From assembly GCA_007130265.1 (NCBI GenBank), contig SLST01000262.1, positions 1-27,046 of the forward strand: DNA of 27,046 nt, in the 5' to 3' direction. Positions 1-7,599 of this stretch are shown in pieces; positions within the stretch are counted from its first letter, which is position 1; each line of letters starts with the position of its first letter. This stretch comes from Spirochaetales bacterium (GTDB taxonomy: Bacteria; Spirochaetota; Spirochaetia; DSM-27196; SLST01). The notes under the pieces were generated by a model that saw only the letters and a list, made by a program, of their open reading frames with translations, was not told where the DNA came from and did no database searches. The translations under genes were made by a program, and so were the position numbers.

Positions 1-1824
1 CTTGATCAGACCGGTTATGACGTCGGTACTCGGACGCTGGGTCGCGAGCACGAGGTGGATTCCGACCGCCCGGCTCATCGCCGCGAGCCGGGCGAGCGTG
101 CTCTCGAGCTCCTTTCCGCTGGTGGCCATGAGATCGGCGAACTCGTCGACGACGACCACGATATAGGGGATGGGCTCGGTCGCGAGGTTCTTCGCCCGGA
201 TCTTGCGGTTGTAGCTCTGCACGTCGCGCACCTGCAGCGAGTCGAGCAGGCTGTAGCGGCGCTCCATCTCGTAGATGCAGTACTGCAGTGCCTGGAAGGC
301 GCGCTTGGGATCGGTGATGACCGGGGTGAGCAGGTGCGGGATGTCGTTGTAGAACTTGAGCTCGACGATCTTAGGGTCGATGAGAATGAGCTTCACCTCG
401 TACGGTGCGCGCCGGTAGAGGATCGAGCAGATGATCGAGTTGACGCAGACCGACTTGCCGCTCCCCGTCGCACCGGCGATGAGCACGTGGGGCATCCGGG
501 TAAGGTCGACGATCTGGGCATCGCCGGGGATGTCCTTGCCGAGGGCGATGGGGATCTCCATCCGCGACGAACCGAACTCCTCCTCCTGCAGCAGCTCCGC
601 GAACCCTACGATCGCCCGTTCCCGGTTCGGGATCTCGATCCCCACCGCGTGCTTGCCGGGAATGGGCGCCACAATACGCACACTCGACGCGGCGAGACGC
701 AGGGCGATGTTGTCCGAGAGGTTGACGATCTTGCTGAGCTTCACGCCCGGAGCGGGGAGGATCTCGAACATCGTGATGACCGGCCCCTTGCGGATCCCGG
801 TCACCTCCGCCCGGATCCCGAACTCATCGAGCGTGACCCGCAACGTCTCGGCCGCCTCTCTCGTCCGTTCGTCGATCTCCCAGTAGCGTCCATCCGCATA
901 CTCGTGGAGGAGCCCGCCAATCGGCACATCGTAGCGCCTGCCGCGCGGGGTGGGGACCTCAGCCGGCAGGACCGACGTGGCTTCCACCGGCTGAAACGTC
1001 TGTCCAGACCCGCTCGCAGGCTCGCGGTCGAAGTCGTCGTCCTCGTCGAGGAACTCGTCGTCGTCGAAATCATCGTCGAGTTCGTCGTCGTCAACGTCAT
1101 CTTCGTAGGCTTCGGGGTACGCCTCATCGTACTCTTCGGCGCGGGGCTCCGGAGGGTCGTTCGGGCCCGGATCGCAGAAGCGTCCATCTGCGTACACGAC
1201 CGGGAACGGACCCGACGCCGCATCCGGCTCGGGAAGATCGACGAGTGATCGCGAGGCGGCGTCCACGGCGGTCGTCACGTCGGAGATCGGCTCTCTCGGC
1301 GCCGCGATGAGCGCGCGGACGGTACGCATCCCCGACAGGAGGTTGCCGGTTGCCGCCGGCCGCTCCCGCACCGGGCGTATCCGGTGGCGATACCAGGCGA
1401 GTCCCATCGCGCCAAGCTCGATCAGCGCGGCCAGAGCCGCCGTCGTGATCGCCACGCCGCGGCCGAGCGCCGAGGAGAGCGCCGCGGTGATCGGCGAGCT
1501 CTCGACCGCCGCGTCCGCGGCGAGGCGGATGAACAGGGCGATCGTCAGGAACGGCACGATCGAGACGAGCAGCAGCGCGACGTGTATCATCGCGACGCGT
1601 TCGGACCACAGAAGAAGAGCGGCAGCGACGAAGACTGCCGGCACGTAGAACGCCGCGAGATGGAAGCTCTCGACGAGGAACCGGCCCGGCATCCGCATGA
1701 GGATTACGAGGAGATTCTGGCTCTCGGGCGCGATGAACGCGAGAACCGTGGAAAACGCCGTTGCCGCGGCGAGAAAGAACAGCCCCAGGGCGGTCTGGTG
1801 AGCAGTTTGAAGACGATCGGTCAC
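1..1824 (-). CDS. ftsK: DNA translocase FtsK/SpoIIIE, N-terminal 608 residues (C-terminus beyond window)
   Basis: FtsK is an ATP-driven hexameric DNA pump at the division septum that clears and resolves chromosome termini. The reading frame is open from a GTG at 1824 to the window edge, so the last part of the motor and any gamma (DNA-reading) domain are not visible. Residues 1-165 hold about four hydrophobic membrane segments. A very acidic linker (roughly 215-285, runs of D and E) follows, then the translocase. The Walker A motif GATGSGKS is at 451-458 and the Walker B VVVVDEFADLM has D560-E561. The visible end, near HLVLATQRPSTDVITGLIK, is typical of FtsK. The start is supported by AGGAGGGG directly upstream (1827-1834). 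The gene lies 40 bp downstream of the lytic transglycosylase gene and is probably co-transcribed with it. The linker is short compared with Escherichia coli FtsK and of SpoIIIE-like size. Identification is secure. Confidence 0.96.
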   Translation of the reverse strand, partial: MTDRLQTAHQTALGLFFLAAATAFSTVLAFIAPESQNLLVILMRMPGRFLVESFHLAAFYVPAVFVAAALLLWSERVAMIHVALLLVSIVPFLTIALFIRLAADAAVESSPITAALSSALGRGVAITTAALAALIELGAMGLAWYRHRIRPVRERPAATGNLLSGMRTVRALIAAPREPISDVTTAVDAASRSLVDLPEPDAASGPFPVVYADGRFCDPGPNDPPEPRAEEYDEAYPEAYEDDVDDDELDDDFDDDEFLDEDDDFDREPASGSGQTFQPVEATSVLPAEVPTPRGRRYDVPIGGLLHEYADGRYWEIDERTREAAETLRVTLDEFGIRAEVTGIRKGPVITMFEILPAPGVKLSKIVNLSDNIALRLAASSVRIVAPIPGKHAVGIEIPNRERAIVGFAELLQEEEFGSSRMEIPIALGKDIPGDAQIVDLTRMPHVLIAGATGSGKSVCVNSIICSILYRRAPYEVKLILIDPKIVELKFYNDIPHLLTPVITDPKRAFQALQYCIYEMERRYSLLDSLQVRDVQSYNRKIRAKNLATEPIPYIVVVVDEFADLMATSGKELESTLARLAAMSRAVGIHLVLATQRPSTDVITGLIK

Positions 1825-1864
1825 AGCCCCTCCTGTTCACCTTATCGGAAGAAGCAGTGCTCCT

Positions 1865-4084
1865 TCAAAGACCGAAGACGAGGCGAACCGTGTCACTCGG
1901 AGCACGCCCTTCGTAGAGGTACCCGTAGTACGCCGCGGACACGACCACCTTACGAACGTGTTCGTACGTCTCCGGAAAGGGAATCGTCTGGTGAAGAAGA
2001 ACATCATCGAGCTCGGCGAAGCGTCGTTCCCACCGCCGGACGTTCCCCTGCCCCGCATTGTAGGCGGCGATCGCCCGAGCAACCGAACCGAACTGAGCCG
2101 AGAGCATGGAGAAGTAGCGCGCGCCTATCGCGAGACTGTCCGCCGGGTCGGTGAGCACAGGCGACGGAAGGCGCATCCGGGCGGCGATGTCGGCAGCGGT
2201 GCCGGGCATGAGTTGCGCGAGTCCGACTGCGCCGGCCGAGCTCGCGATCTCCGGGTCAAAGAGGCTCTCCTCGCGGATGAGGGCGTAGAACACGGCCGGA
2301 TCGACTCCTTCCATGGCCGTCCGCTCGTCGACGATGGAGGAGAAGGCCAGCGGATAGCGCAGCATGCCGGTCTGCCGCGTGAGCATACCGCCTGAGAGCT
2401 CGAAAGCACTCATCACGAGGATCGCACGTCGAGCATCTCCATCACGCCGAAAACGATCGGCGGCAGCGATCCGCAGCCCCGGCCCGACGTCGGACCCGGC
2501 TGCACGAATCGTACCAAAGAGCTCGTCCATCAGACCAAAGCGCAGGTACGTCGCCGCGAGCGCCGCCGCCCCGGTAGTCGGCTGCCCGGACCGGGCGCCC
2601 ACCCCAGGCGGCTCAGACTCGTCTGACAGCCCGAGCACCTCTTCACCCGGCTCACCGAGGAGCGCCATGGCGAGAAGCGCGGCGAACCGGTCGAGGCGCT
2701 GTGAGGAGGCCGACTCCAGCAGACGCCGACGCAGGTCCTCCGCGTCACGCCGGGTCGACAAGGGAGGCAAGAACTGCCCGGCTCCGATCGCGCGCGAAAT
2801 CGTGACCTCATACCGCGCGAGCGCCTCCGGCGCCGCAAACCGGCGAATCGCCCCGTAGGCCTCGTAGAGGAGATCCCACCGCCCCTGCCGGGAGAGCAGA
2901 CCGGCCAGCTCGGCGAAGATATCGCTGTAGTAGCGCGGATCGCCGGGCAGCGGGACAATCGCCTCCAGACGGGACACGATGCCGAGCGGGTCGGAGCGTA
3001 CCCGCGAGGAAAGCTGGTACCAGACGATCCGCTGTCTCGCCTGCGTGTCGGATTCCGTCTCGAGACTCTGCTCGAACAGCGACACCGCCGCGGCGTGCGC
3101 GCCGCTGAGTCGGTACAGCCGTCCTGCGTACTCGTACGCCCGACCGACGAGCGGCGCATCGAGATGGGGCGCCGCCGCGCGCAGCGCGTCCGCCGTGACC
3201 CGGTACCGTCGTGAGCCGAGCCCCGCAAGATAGAGATCGACGATGCCGCGTTCGGTCAACAGCGGCCCGCCCGGCGCATCGGCCCGGGAGGCGGCCTCCG
3301 CCACGGCCAGGGCCAGTGCCTCTGTCAGAATCTCTGCCGCCTGCACAGCGCGCCCCTCGGACAGCAGCTGCTTTGCGCGGAAGAACGAGAGTTCCTCACG
3401 GGTGAACTGAGACAACAGCTCCTGCCGGTGAATGAGGTACACCCAGACGCGGGAGTGTGCGTGCGCGGCCGGATGGTCACGGTAGAGCTCACGCACCGCG
3501 TCGGGCCAGTCCGGCGAACCGGTCTCCACGAGCGAGATCGCCCGCCACAGCGCGACCTCGGATCGCCGCGGATCGCCCGCCGCGGTCGAAGCACCCAGTT
3601 GTGGGAGAACATCCTCCAATGCGGACAGCACCTCGTCGTATCGTTCGAGACGGTAGAGAGCCTCGAGCAGGCGGAGCTCCACGTCGACCGATCCCGCGTA
3701 CCCTCCGGCGGACCGCGCGAGCGCTTCGAGCTCGTCGTACCGCTCCTCGTGCGAGAGAATACCGGCAAGCCGGATGAAGGCCTCCGACTGCCACGGCTGC
3801 GGCGCGCTGCGAACGGCATGACGCAGCAGCAGCTCGCCCACCTCATCGTCACCGAGGTCGAGGAAGATCAGCCCGAGAGCGAAGCTCGCGTCGTCGCCGA
3901 GCCGATCGGCCTCCTCGATCCGATGCCGCGAGAAACTGATCTCCCGCAGCGCATCGTAGTTGGAGTGACGAAGCTCTTCGGACAGCTCGTCGGCGTCCAT
4001 ACCCCAGACTTGCGCACCACCGGCGTGAGCATGGGCACAGAGGAGGATGAGCGGCACGACGGCTACGATGGGACGAAAACGCAC
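1865..4084 (-). CDS. slt: Slt70-type soluble lytic murein transglycosylase with long TPR-like N-terminal region
   Basis: Predicted periplasmic enzyme that cleaves the MurNAc-GlcNAc bond of peptidoglycan to give 1,6-anhydro ends. Only the last ~150 of 739 residues form the catalytic SLT domain. It has YALIREESLFDP, containing the expected catalytic Glu, then GAVGLAQLMPGTA and AIAAYNAGQGNVRRW, the classic motifs of the family. The preceding ~560 residues are helical-repeat-like (for example RLYRLSGAHAAAVSLFEQSL) and probably form the superhelical ring seen in Slt70. The frame stays open further upstream, but I chose GTG 4084. It follows an AGAGG that overlaps the upstream stop codon, and it gives a clean signal peptide (FRPIVAVVPLILLCAHAHA). 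It lies 10 bp after the DnaK-like gene and 40 bp before ftsK, suggesting one operon that joins wall remodelling to division. Exact start is moderately certain. Confidence 0.9.
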   Translation of the reverse strand: MRFRPIVAVVPLILLCAHAHAGGAQVWGMDADELSEELRHSNYDALREISFSRHRIEEADRLGDDASFALGLIFLDLGDDEVGELLLRHAVRSAPQPWQSEAFIRLAGILSHEERYDELEALARSAGGYAGSVDVELRLLEALYRLERYDEVLSALEDVLPQLGASTAAGDPRRSEVALWRAISLVETGSPDWPDAVRELYRDHPAAHAHSRVWVYLIHRQELLSQFTREELSFFRAKQLLSEGRAVQAAEILTEALALAVAEAASRADAPGGPLLTERGIVDLYLAGLGSRRYRVTADALRAAAPHLDAPLVGRAYEYAGRLYRLSGAHAAAVSLFEQSLETESDTQARQRIVWYQLSSRVRSDPLGIVSRLEAIVPLPGDPRYYSDIFAELAGLLSRQGRWDLLYEAYGAIRRFAAPEALARYEVTISRAIGAGQFLPPLSTRRDAEDLRRRLLESASSQRLDRFAALLAMALLGEPGEEVLGLSDESEPPGVGARSGQPTTGAAALAATYLRFGLMDELFGTIRAAGSDVGPGLRIAAADRFRRDGDARRAILVMSAFELSGGMLTRQTGMLRYPLAFSSIVDERTAMEGVDPAVFYALIREESLFDPEIASSAGAVGLAQLMPGTAADIAARMRLPSPVLTDPADSLAIGARYFSMLSAQFGSVARAIAAYNAGQGNVRRWERRFAELDDVLLHQTIPFPETYEHVRKVVVSAAYYGYLYEGRAPSDTVRLVFGL

Positions 4085-4094
4085 TGCGACAGGC

Positions 4095-5393
4095 TTACCT
4101 CTTCGTGCGGAGGGTCCGGCGGGCATCCCGGCGGCGACCCAGTCTGTCGCTGATACGCCTCGCCGGGATGCTGAGCAGAAGCAGCGCAACGGAAACCTCG
4201 CCCAGATGTCCTGCCCGGAGGGGAGGCGTAGGAGGGCCCTCGAGCAGGCGGAACACGAGATAGGTGAGCACGCCAATCGCCGCGAGCGCGAGGAACAGGT
4301 ACCCGATGAAGATGATCGCGTTCGATCGCCGCGGCCGGATCTCCTCGTCGGGCAATTCGGGCGTGGGGGCACCAGCCGTACGCACGGGCTCGGAGTCGAG
4401 CCGATCGAACTCCTCAGGCGTGAGCGTATCGTCGATCTCGTCGCCGGAGGCCTCCGGAACCCCGAAGAGAGGGCCCTCCTCGTCGTCATCCGGCCTCTGG
4501 TCGGAAACGGGTGGCGCCTCGAAATCGCCGCCCTCGTCGAAGGTGAAATCCTCGTCTCCCAAGTCGGCCTCGACGAGACCGTGGTCGAGATTGGTTACGA
4601 AGGAAGAGTCGTCCGCCGGAGGCTCAGCCGCTTCATCCTGACCGAACTCATCGAGGACTTCTTCGCCGAACGAGTCGTCGAAAGAGAACTCCTCGTCAGC
4701 GAGATCGACGAGGGCATCCGGTTCGTCGCTCGAGGCGGTCGACTCTTCGAGGCCGTCGGGATCCTCGCTCGTCACGGGAATCTCCTCGAGCGTGTCGGGA
4801 TCCTCGCTCGTCACATCCAGCTCCTCGAGCGACTCGAGCTCCGACTCGGCGTCGAGCTCCGGCTCGGAAGGTACATCGAGATCGGTGAGCGATTCGGACG
4901 CGGACTCCTCGCCCGTCGGCAGGTCGCCCTCGTCTTCGAGCTCGTCGAACGAGAACGTCTCCAGGTCGTCGCCGGGGCCATCCTCCATGCTGAGCTCTTC
5001 CATGGTGAGCTCGTCATCCGAGAGCTGGAAATCCGGGACGTCGTAGCCACCCTCACGGATGAGCTCCCCGAGATTGACGGAGAGCGACTGGTATTCGCCG
5101 GACCTGGTGTCCGTAGCCGTCGCGTTCAGATTGCCGGCCTCGTCAACGCCGAGCAGGACCGCTATGTCAGGCGTGCCGCTCTCCGCAGGTTCGATGTTCC
5201 CGATGAGAAGGCTGCCGACGTGGTGAGCGTCGGCCATGGTAGGGTCGGAACCACGGTAGAGCTCGATCCTGACATCGGTCTGACCGTCACGAACGGTGGT
5301 CACGACGAGGCGCCGACGTTTCTTGCTCGAAGTATCGAGAACTGGCACAAAGGTGCCGTTTGCGATCTGCACGGCAATCATCGAGCTCTCCAC
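4095..5393 (-). CDS. Membrane-tethered protein with DnaK-like substrate-binding beta-domain, no ATPase domain
   Basis: 432 residues. Residues about 5-108 read like the SBD-beta domain of Hsp70/DnaK: RRLVVTTVRDGQTDVRIELYRG, then VGSLLIGNIEPAESGTPDI, then VDEAGNLNATATD and a final SLSVNL strand. These match in order the DNQT-V-I-GE, LG-F-L-GI-PAPRG-P-I and D-DGIL-VSA-D landmarks of DnaK. No nucleotide-binding domain precedes it; the gene starts here. Residues 115-350 are strongly acidic and low in complexity, with imperfect 13-residue repeats near 188-225. A transmembrane helix (about 358-384) and a second short hydrophobic stretch (397-411) precede a basic tail. The start is GTG 5393 behind GGGAGGAAGCA; ATG five codons in is an alternative. 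First gene of the operon with slt and ftsK, with a good promoter at 5443-5471. The domain likeness is seen by eye; a peptide-holding or scaffold role is inference. Confidence 0.75.
   Translation of the reverse strand: MESSMIAVQIANGTFVPVLDTSSKKRRRLVVTTVRDGQTDVRIELYRGSDPTMADAHHVGSLLIGNIEPAESGTPDIAVLLGVDEAGNLNATATDTRSGEYQSLSVNLGELIREGGYDVPDFQLSDDELTMEELSMEDGPGDDLETFSFDELEDEGDLPTGEESASESLTDLDVPSEPELDAESELESLEELDVTSEDPDTLEEIPVTSEDPDGLEESTASSDEPDALVDLADEEFSFDDSFGEEVLDEFGQDEAAEPPADDSSFVTNLDHGLVEADLGDEDFTFDEGGDFEAPPVSDQRPDDDEEGPLFGVPEASGDEIDDTLTPEEFDRLDSEPVRTAGAPTPELPDEEIRPRRSNAIIFIGYLFLALAAIGVLTYLVFRLLEGPPTPPLRAGHLGEVSVALLLLSIPARRISDRLGRRRDARRTLRTKR
4755..4814 (-). repeat. 39-bp tandem repeat, two units, inside the acidic linker
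   Basis: The 21-bp word GTCGGGATCCTCGCTCGTCAC (plus-strand reading, split here by position) occurs at 4755-4775 and again identically at 4794-4814, a 39-bp period that keeps frame. It encodes the repeated peptide VTSEDPD within the acidic linker, and a third, diverged copy of the peptide lies just downstream in the protein. It looks like a recent in-frame duplication in a disordered region. Confidence 0.7.
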
Positions 5394-5442
5394 TGCTTCC
5401 TCCCGACGCCTTCGACCCTATCACGAAGCGCCTTCTCTCACC

Positions 5443-5471
5443 ATTATCGTCCGCTGATCGGCTTCATTCAA
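5443..5471 (-). promoter_or_regulatory. Sigma-70 type promoter for the DnaK-like gene / slt / ftsK operon
   Basis: On the minus strand TTGAAT (5466-5471) and GATAAT (5443-5448) are separated by exactly 17 bp. They match the sigma-70 consensus at 4 of 6 and 5 of 6 positions. The predicted transcript would begin near 5436, leaving a leader of about 43 nt with a strong GGGAGG ribosome site before GTG 5393. Confidence 0.6.
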
Positions 5472-5503
5472 GGCGCTGTTTTGCCAAGCTGGTTGCAGGC
5501 CGG

Positions 5504-5532
5504 TTGACAACCGCGATCGGTGACAGAACAAT
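5504..5532 (+). promoter_or_regulatory. Sigma-70 type promoter for the TPR/Mrr-like gene (possibly leaderless)
   Basis: A perfect TTGACA (5504-5509), a 17-bp spacer and AACAAT (5527-5532, 4 of 6 to TATAAT). The expected transcription start, about seven bases after the -10 box, falls on or next to the G of the GTG start codon at 5539. No Shine-Dalgarno sequence precedes that codon, which fits a leaderless mRNA. Confidence 0.5.
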
Positions 5533-5538
5533 GGCCCG

Positions 5539-6876
5539 GTGAGCCCCAGCACGCTGATACCGCTCCTCGCAGTCGGCATACTCCTGCTCGGAAGCCTTCT
5601 GGTGGTTTTTTCGCGGGCGGCGAAACCATCACGCCGGCCGCGGAAACGGGATCGCAGCGCAGCGATGCGCGAGGCCAATCGCGCGCTCGCGCAGAATCCG
5701 AAGGACGCCCAGGCGCTCGCGACGCTTGCCGATATCTCCTTTGCCGATCAGGAGTGGGAGAAAGCCGCCAGGACGTACGGGATGCTCATGGACCTCGTGC
5801 CGACGAACCCTTCGCTCGACGAGCACCAGGTGACCCTGCGCCACGGGCTTGCGGCAATGCAGATCGGCGACTATCCCAACGCGTACAAGAGCCTGACGCT
5901 CGCGCGGCGTGACCACGAGAACCAGTTCGATATCAACTACAACCTGGGACGACTGGAGGTCCGGCGGAAGAACCACGACCGTGCCGTGCAGCTCCTGCGG
6001 ATGGCGCAACAGGCCCGTCCCGACCACATCGGTGCGGCGAAGCACCTGGGACAGGCGTTCGTTCGGGGGAAACGCTTCCGCGAGGCGACGTCTCTGCTGC
6101 GCCGCGTGGTGGAAGCCGAGCCCGACGACAAGGAAAGCACTTTCTACCTCGGGCAGGCCTACTACGAAGCCGGGCAGACCGATGACGCGGTGCGGGTCTT
6201 CGGTCATCTGCGGGCAGACCCCGTCTACGGCCCGCGTGCGTCGCTGATGGCAGGCTCGCTGCATCTGAAGTCCCGCCAGTACGACGAGGCGGAGATGGAT
6301 TTCCAGATCGGGCTGCGGCACGCGACTGTGCCGCCGGACGTGATGCTCGAGCTCAAGTACCGACTCGCGGCGACCTATACGAGGATGCAGCGCCTCGACA
6401 GAGCGCTCGAAACGCTCCAGGAGATCGCACGAGCGAATCCCAGCTACAAGGACGTCGCTGCGCAGATCGACCGGGCGCGCGAGCTCGCGGGCAACCGGAA
6501 TCTTCAGACCTACCTGATGGCTTCTACCTCCGAGTTCGTAGGGCTGTGCCGACGAGCCGCTGCCGGCTACTTCCCAGGGTCCAAGACGAAGATCACGGAC
6601 ATCGCCGTCAGCCGATCGGACCACATTGATGTCCTCGCCGAAGTGAGCACGGCGAAGTGGGAGGATACCGTCCTCTTTCGCTTCGTCCGCGGCGGCGCCG
6701 CCGTGGGCGAGCTCGTCCTGCGAGACCTGCACTCCCGGATCAAGGAGGTCCATGCCGGTCGTGGGCTGTGCGTCTGCGCGGGAGGCTTCTCCGAAGGCGC
6801 CATCGCCTTCGTCGAGGCGCGGCTGATCGACCTGATCGAGAAGGAGCAGCTGACGAGGCTCCTCAAACGGGTGTAG
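5539..6876 (+). CDS. Membrane-anchored TPR protein with C-terminal degenerate Mrr-like nuclease-fold domain
   Basis: 445 residues. One N-terminal membrane helix (about 4-26, LIPLLAVGILLLGSLLVVF) is followed by a basic stop-transfer run (RAAKPSRRPRKR), so the bulk is probably cytoplasmic. Residues about 38-320 contain seven or so tetratricopeptide-like repeats (for example STFYLGQAYYEAGQTDDAVRVF). Residues about 330-445 resemble the Mrr/restriction-endonuclease-like fold: HIDVLAEV with D364, then VLFRFVRG, then GLCVCAGGFSEGAIAFVEA and LIDLIEKEQLTRLL, in the usual order and spacing. In active Mrr enzymes the third strand carries Q/E-x-K; here the aligned residues are F380-R381-F382, so catalysis is probably lost. 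No Shine-Dalgarno sequence is present before GTG 5539; the promoter position suggests a leaderless message. It diverges from the DnaK-like gene and converges on rsmG with abutting stop codons. Function unknown; protein-protein scaffold is the likeliest guess. Confidence 0.8.
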   Translation: MSPSTLIPLLAVGILLLGSLLVVFSRAAKPSRRPRKRDRSAAMREANRALAQNPKDAQALATLADISFADQEWEKAARTYGMLMDLVPTNPSLDEHQVTLRHGLAAMQIGDYPNAYKSLTLARRDHENQFDINYNLGRLEVRRKNHDRAVQLLRMAQQARPDHIGAAKHLGQAFVRGKRFREATSLLRRVVEAEPDDKESTFYLGQAYYEAGQTDDAVRVFGHLRADPVYGPRASLMAGSLHLKSRQYDEAEMDFQIGLRHATVPPDVMLELKYRLAATYTRMQRLDRALETLQEIARANPSYKDVAAQIDRARELAGNRNLQTYLMASTSEFVGLCRRAAAGYFPGSKTKITDIAVSRSDHIDVLAEVSTAKWEDTVLFRFVRGGAAVGELVLRDLHSRIKEVHAGRGLCVCAGGFSEGAIAFVEARLIDLIEKEQLTRLLKRV

Positions 6877-7599
6877 CTATCCCGGGATGATGAGCAGATG
6901 ACGCTCCTCGTCGAGAAACGGCACCTCTACTGGCACGATCAACGGCTCGAAACCGCCCGCCATGCCTGAGCGCCGCAAGTCCTCGATCTCCGACTCGATG
7001 CGCGAGCGCCGCGCCTTGTACGCGACGATTATCCCGCCGTCACGGACGATTCGCCGCAGCGAGAGGAGCAGCCGCGACGAGAGCGGCAGCAAGGCGCGGT
7101 AGACGGCGAGATCGACTGCATCCTCATACTCCTCGAGCGCGCACTCGCGCACCTCCACGTTCGCCAGGCCGGTCGCGGCGGCGGCATTGCGCAGGAACCC
7201 GGCCCGGCGTCCGGAGCGTTCGACGAGGACGACCCGGGTGTCCGGCTCCATGATCGCAACCGGAATCCCCGGGAACCCTGCGCCGCTGCCGAGGTCGGCG
7301 ATGCGGGCGGCCCGCGGCCATGCCGGCCGCGCGAGACCCGGCGACGACCCGGGCGCCACAGACCGCCCGGACGCCTCAAACCGTCTGATCGCGGGCGGAC
7401 CGGAGACGCTGTCGAGCACGTGTCGAACGACCAGCTCATCGCCGGAAGCGCCGACGAGCTTCAGTCGCGGGTTCCAGAGTTCGATCTCCCCGATGAACCG
7501 GTCGAGCTGCGCGAGCTGATGCCGGCTCGGCTCGTATCCGAGCCGCTCGAGCCCGGATGCGAGGAGCCGGTTGGAGTCGACCGTCACGCGATCACCCAT
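6877..7599 (-). CDS. rsmG: 16S rRNA (guanine527-N7)-methyltransferase RsmG (GidB)
   Basis: RsmG transfers a methyl group from S-adenosylmethionine to N7 of G527 in 16S rRNA. The 240-residue product has the family landmarks: a helical N-terminus with LWNPRLKLVG, HVLDSVS at 60-66, and the SAM-binding IADLGSGAGFPGIPVAI at 100-116 followed by LVERSGRRAGFL. A Pro/Ala/Arg-rich insert at about 75-97 separates the HVLDS motif from the SAM loop. ATG 7599 overlaps the end of mnmG by 8 bp, the usual arrangement of translational coupling; GTG 7587 (four codons in) is an alternative start, and neither has a strong ribosome site. The stop codon abuts the stop of the converging TPR gene with no base between them. 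Confidence 0.93.
   Translation of the reverse strand: MGDRVTVDSNRLLASGLERLGYEPSRHQLAQLDRFIGEIELWNPRLKLVGASGDELVVRHVLDSVSGPPAIRRFEASGRSVAPGSSPGLARPAWPRAARIADLGSGAGFPGIPVAIMEPDTRVVLVERSGRRAGFLRNAAAATGLANVEVRECALEEYEDAVDLAVYRALLPLSSRLLLSLRRIVRDGGIIVAYKARRSRIESEIEDLRRSGMAGGFEPLIVPVEVPFLDEERHLLIIPG

Noticed and set aside
55..1248. A 397-codon plus-strand open frame opposite ftsK
   Set aside because: FtsK on the other strand has clear Walker A and B motifs; the plus-strand frame is a charged, low-complexity shadow.
4095..5393. A truncated dnaK pseudogene
   Set aside because: The frame is intact, has its own promoter and ribosome site, and continues into a linker and membrane segment not found in DnaK, so it is a designed architecture rather than a broken dnaK.
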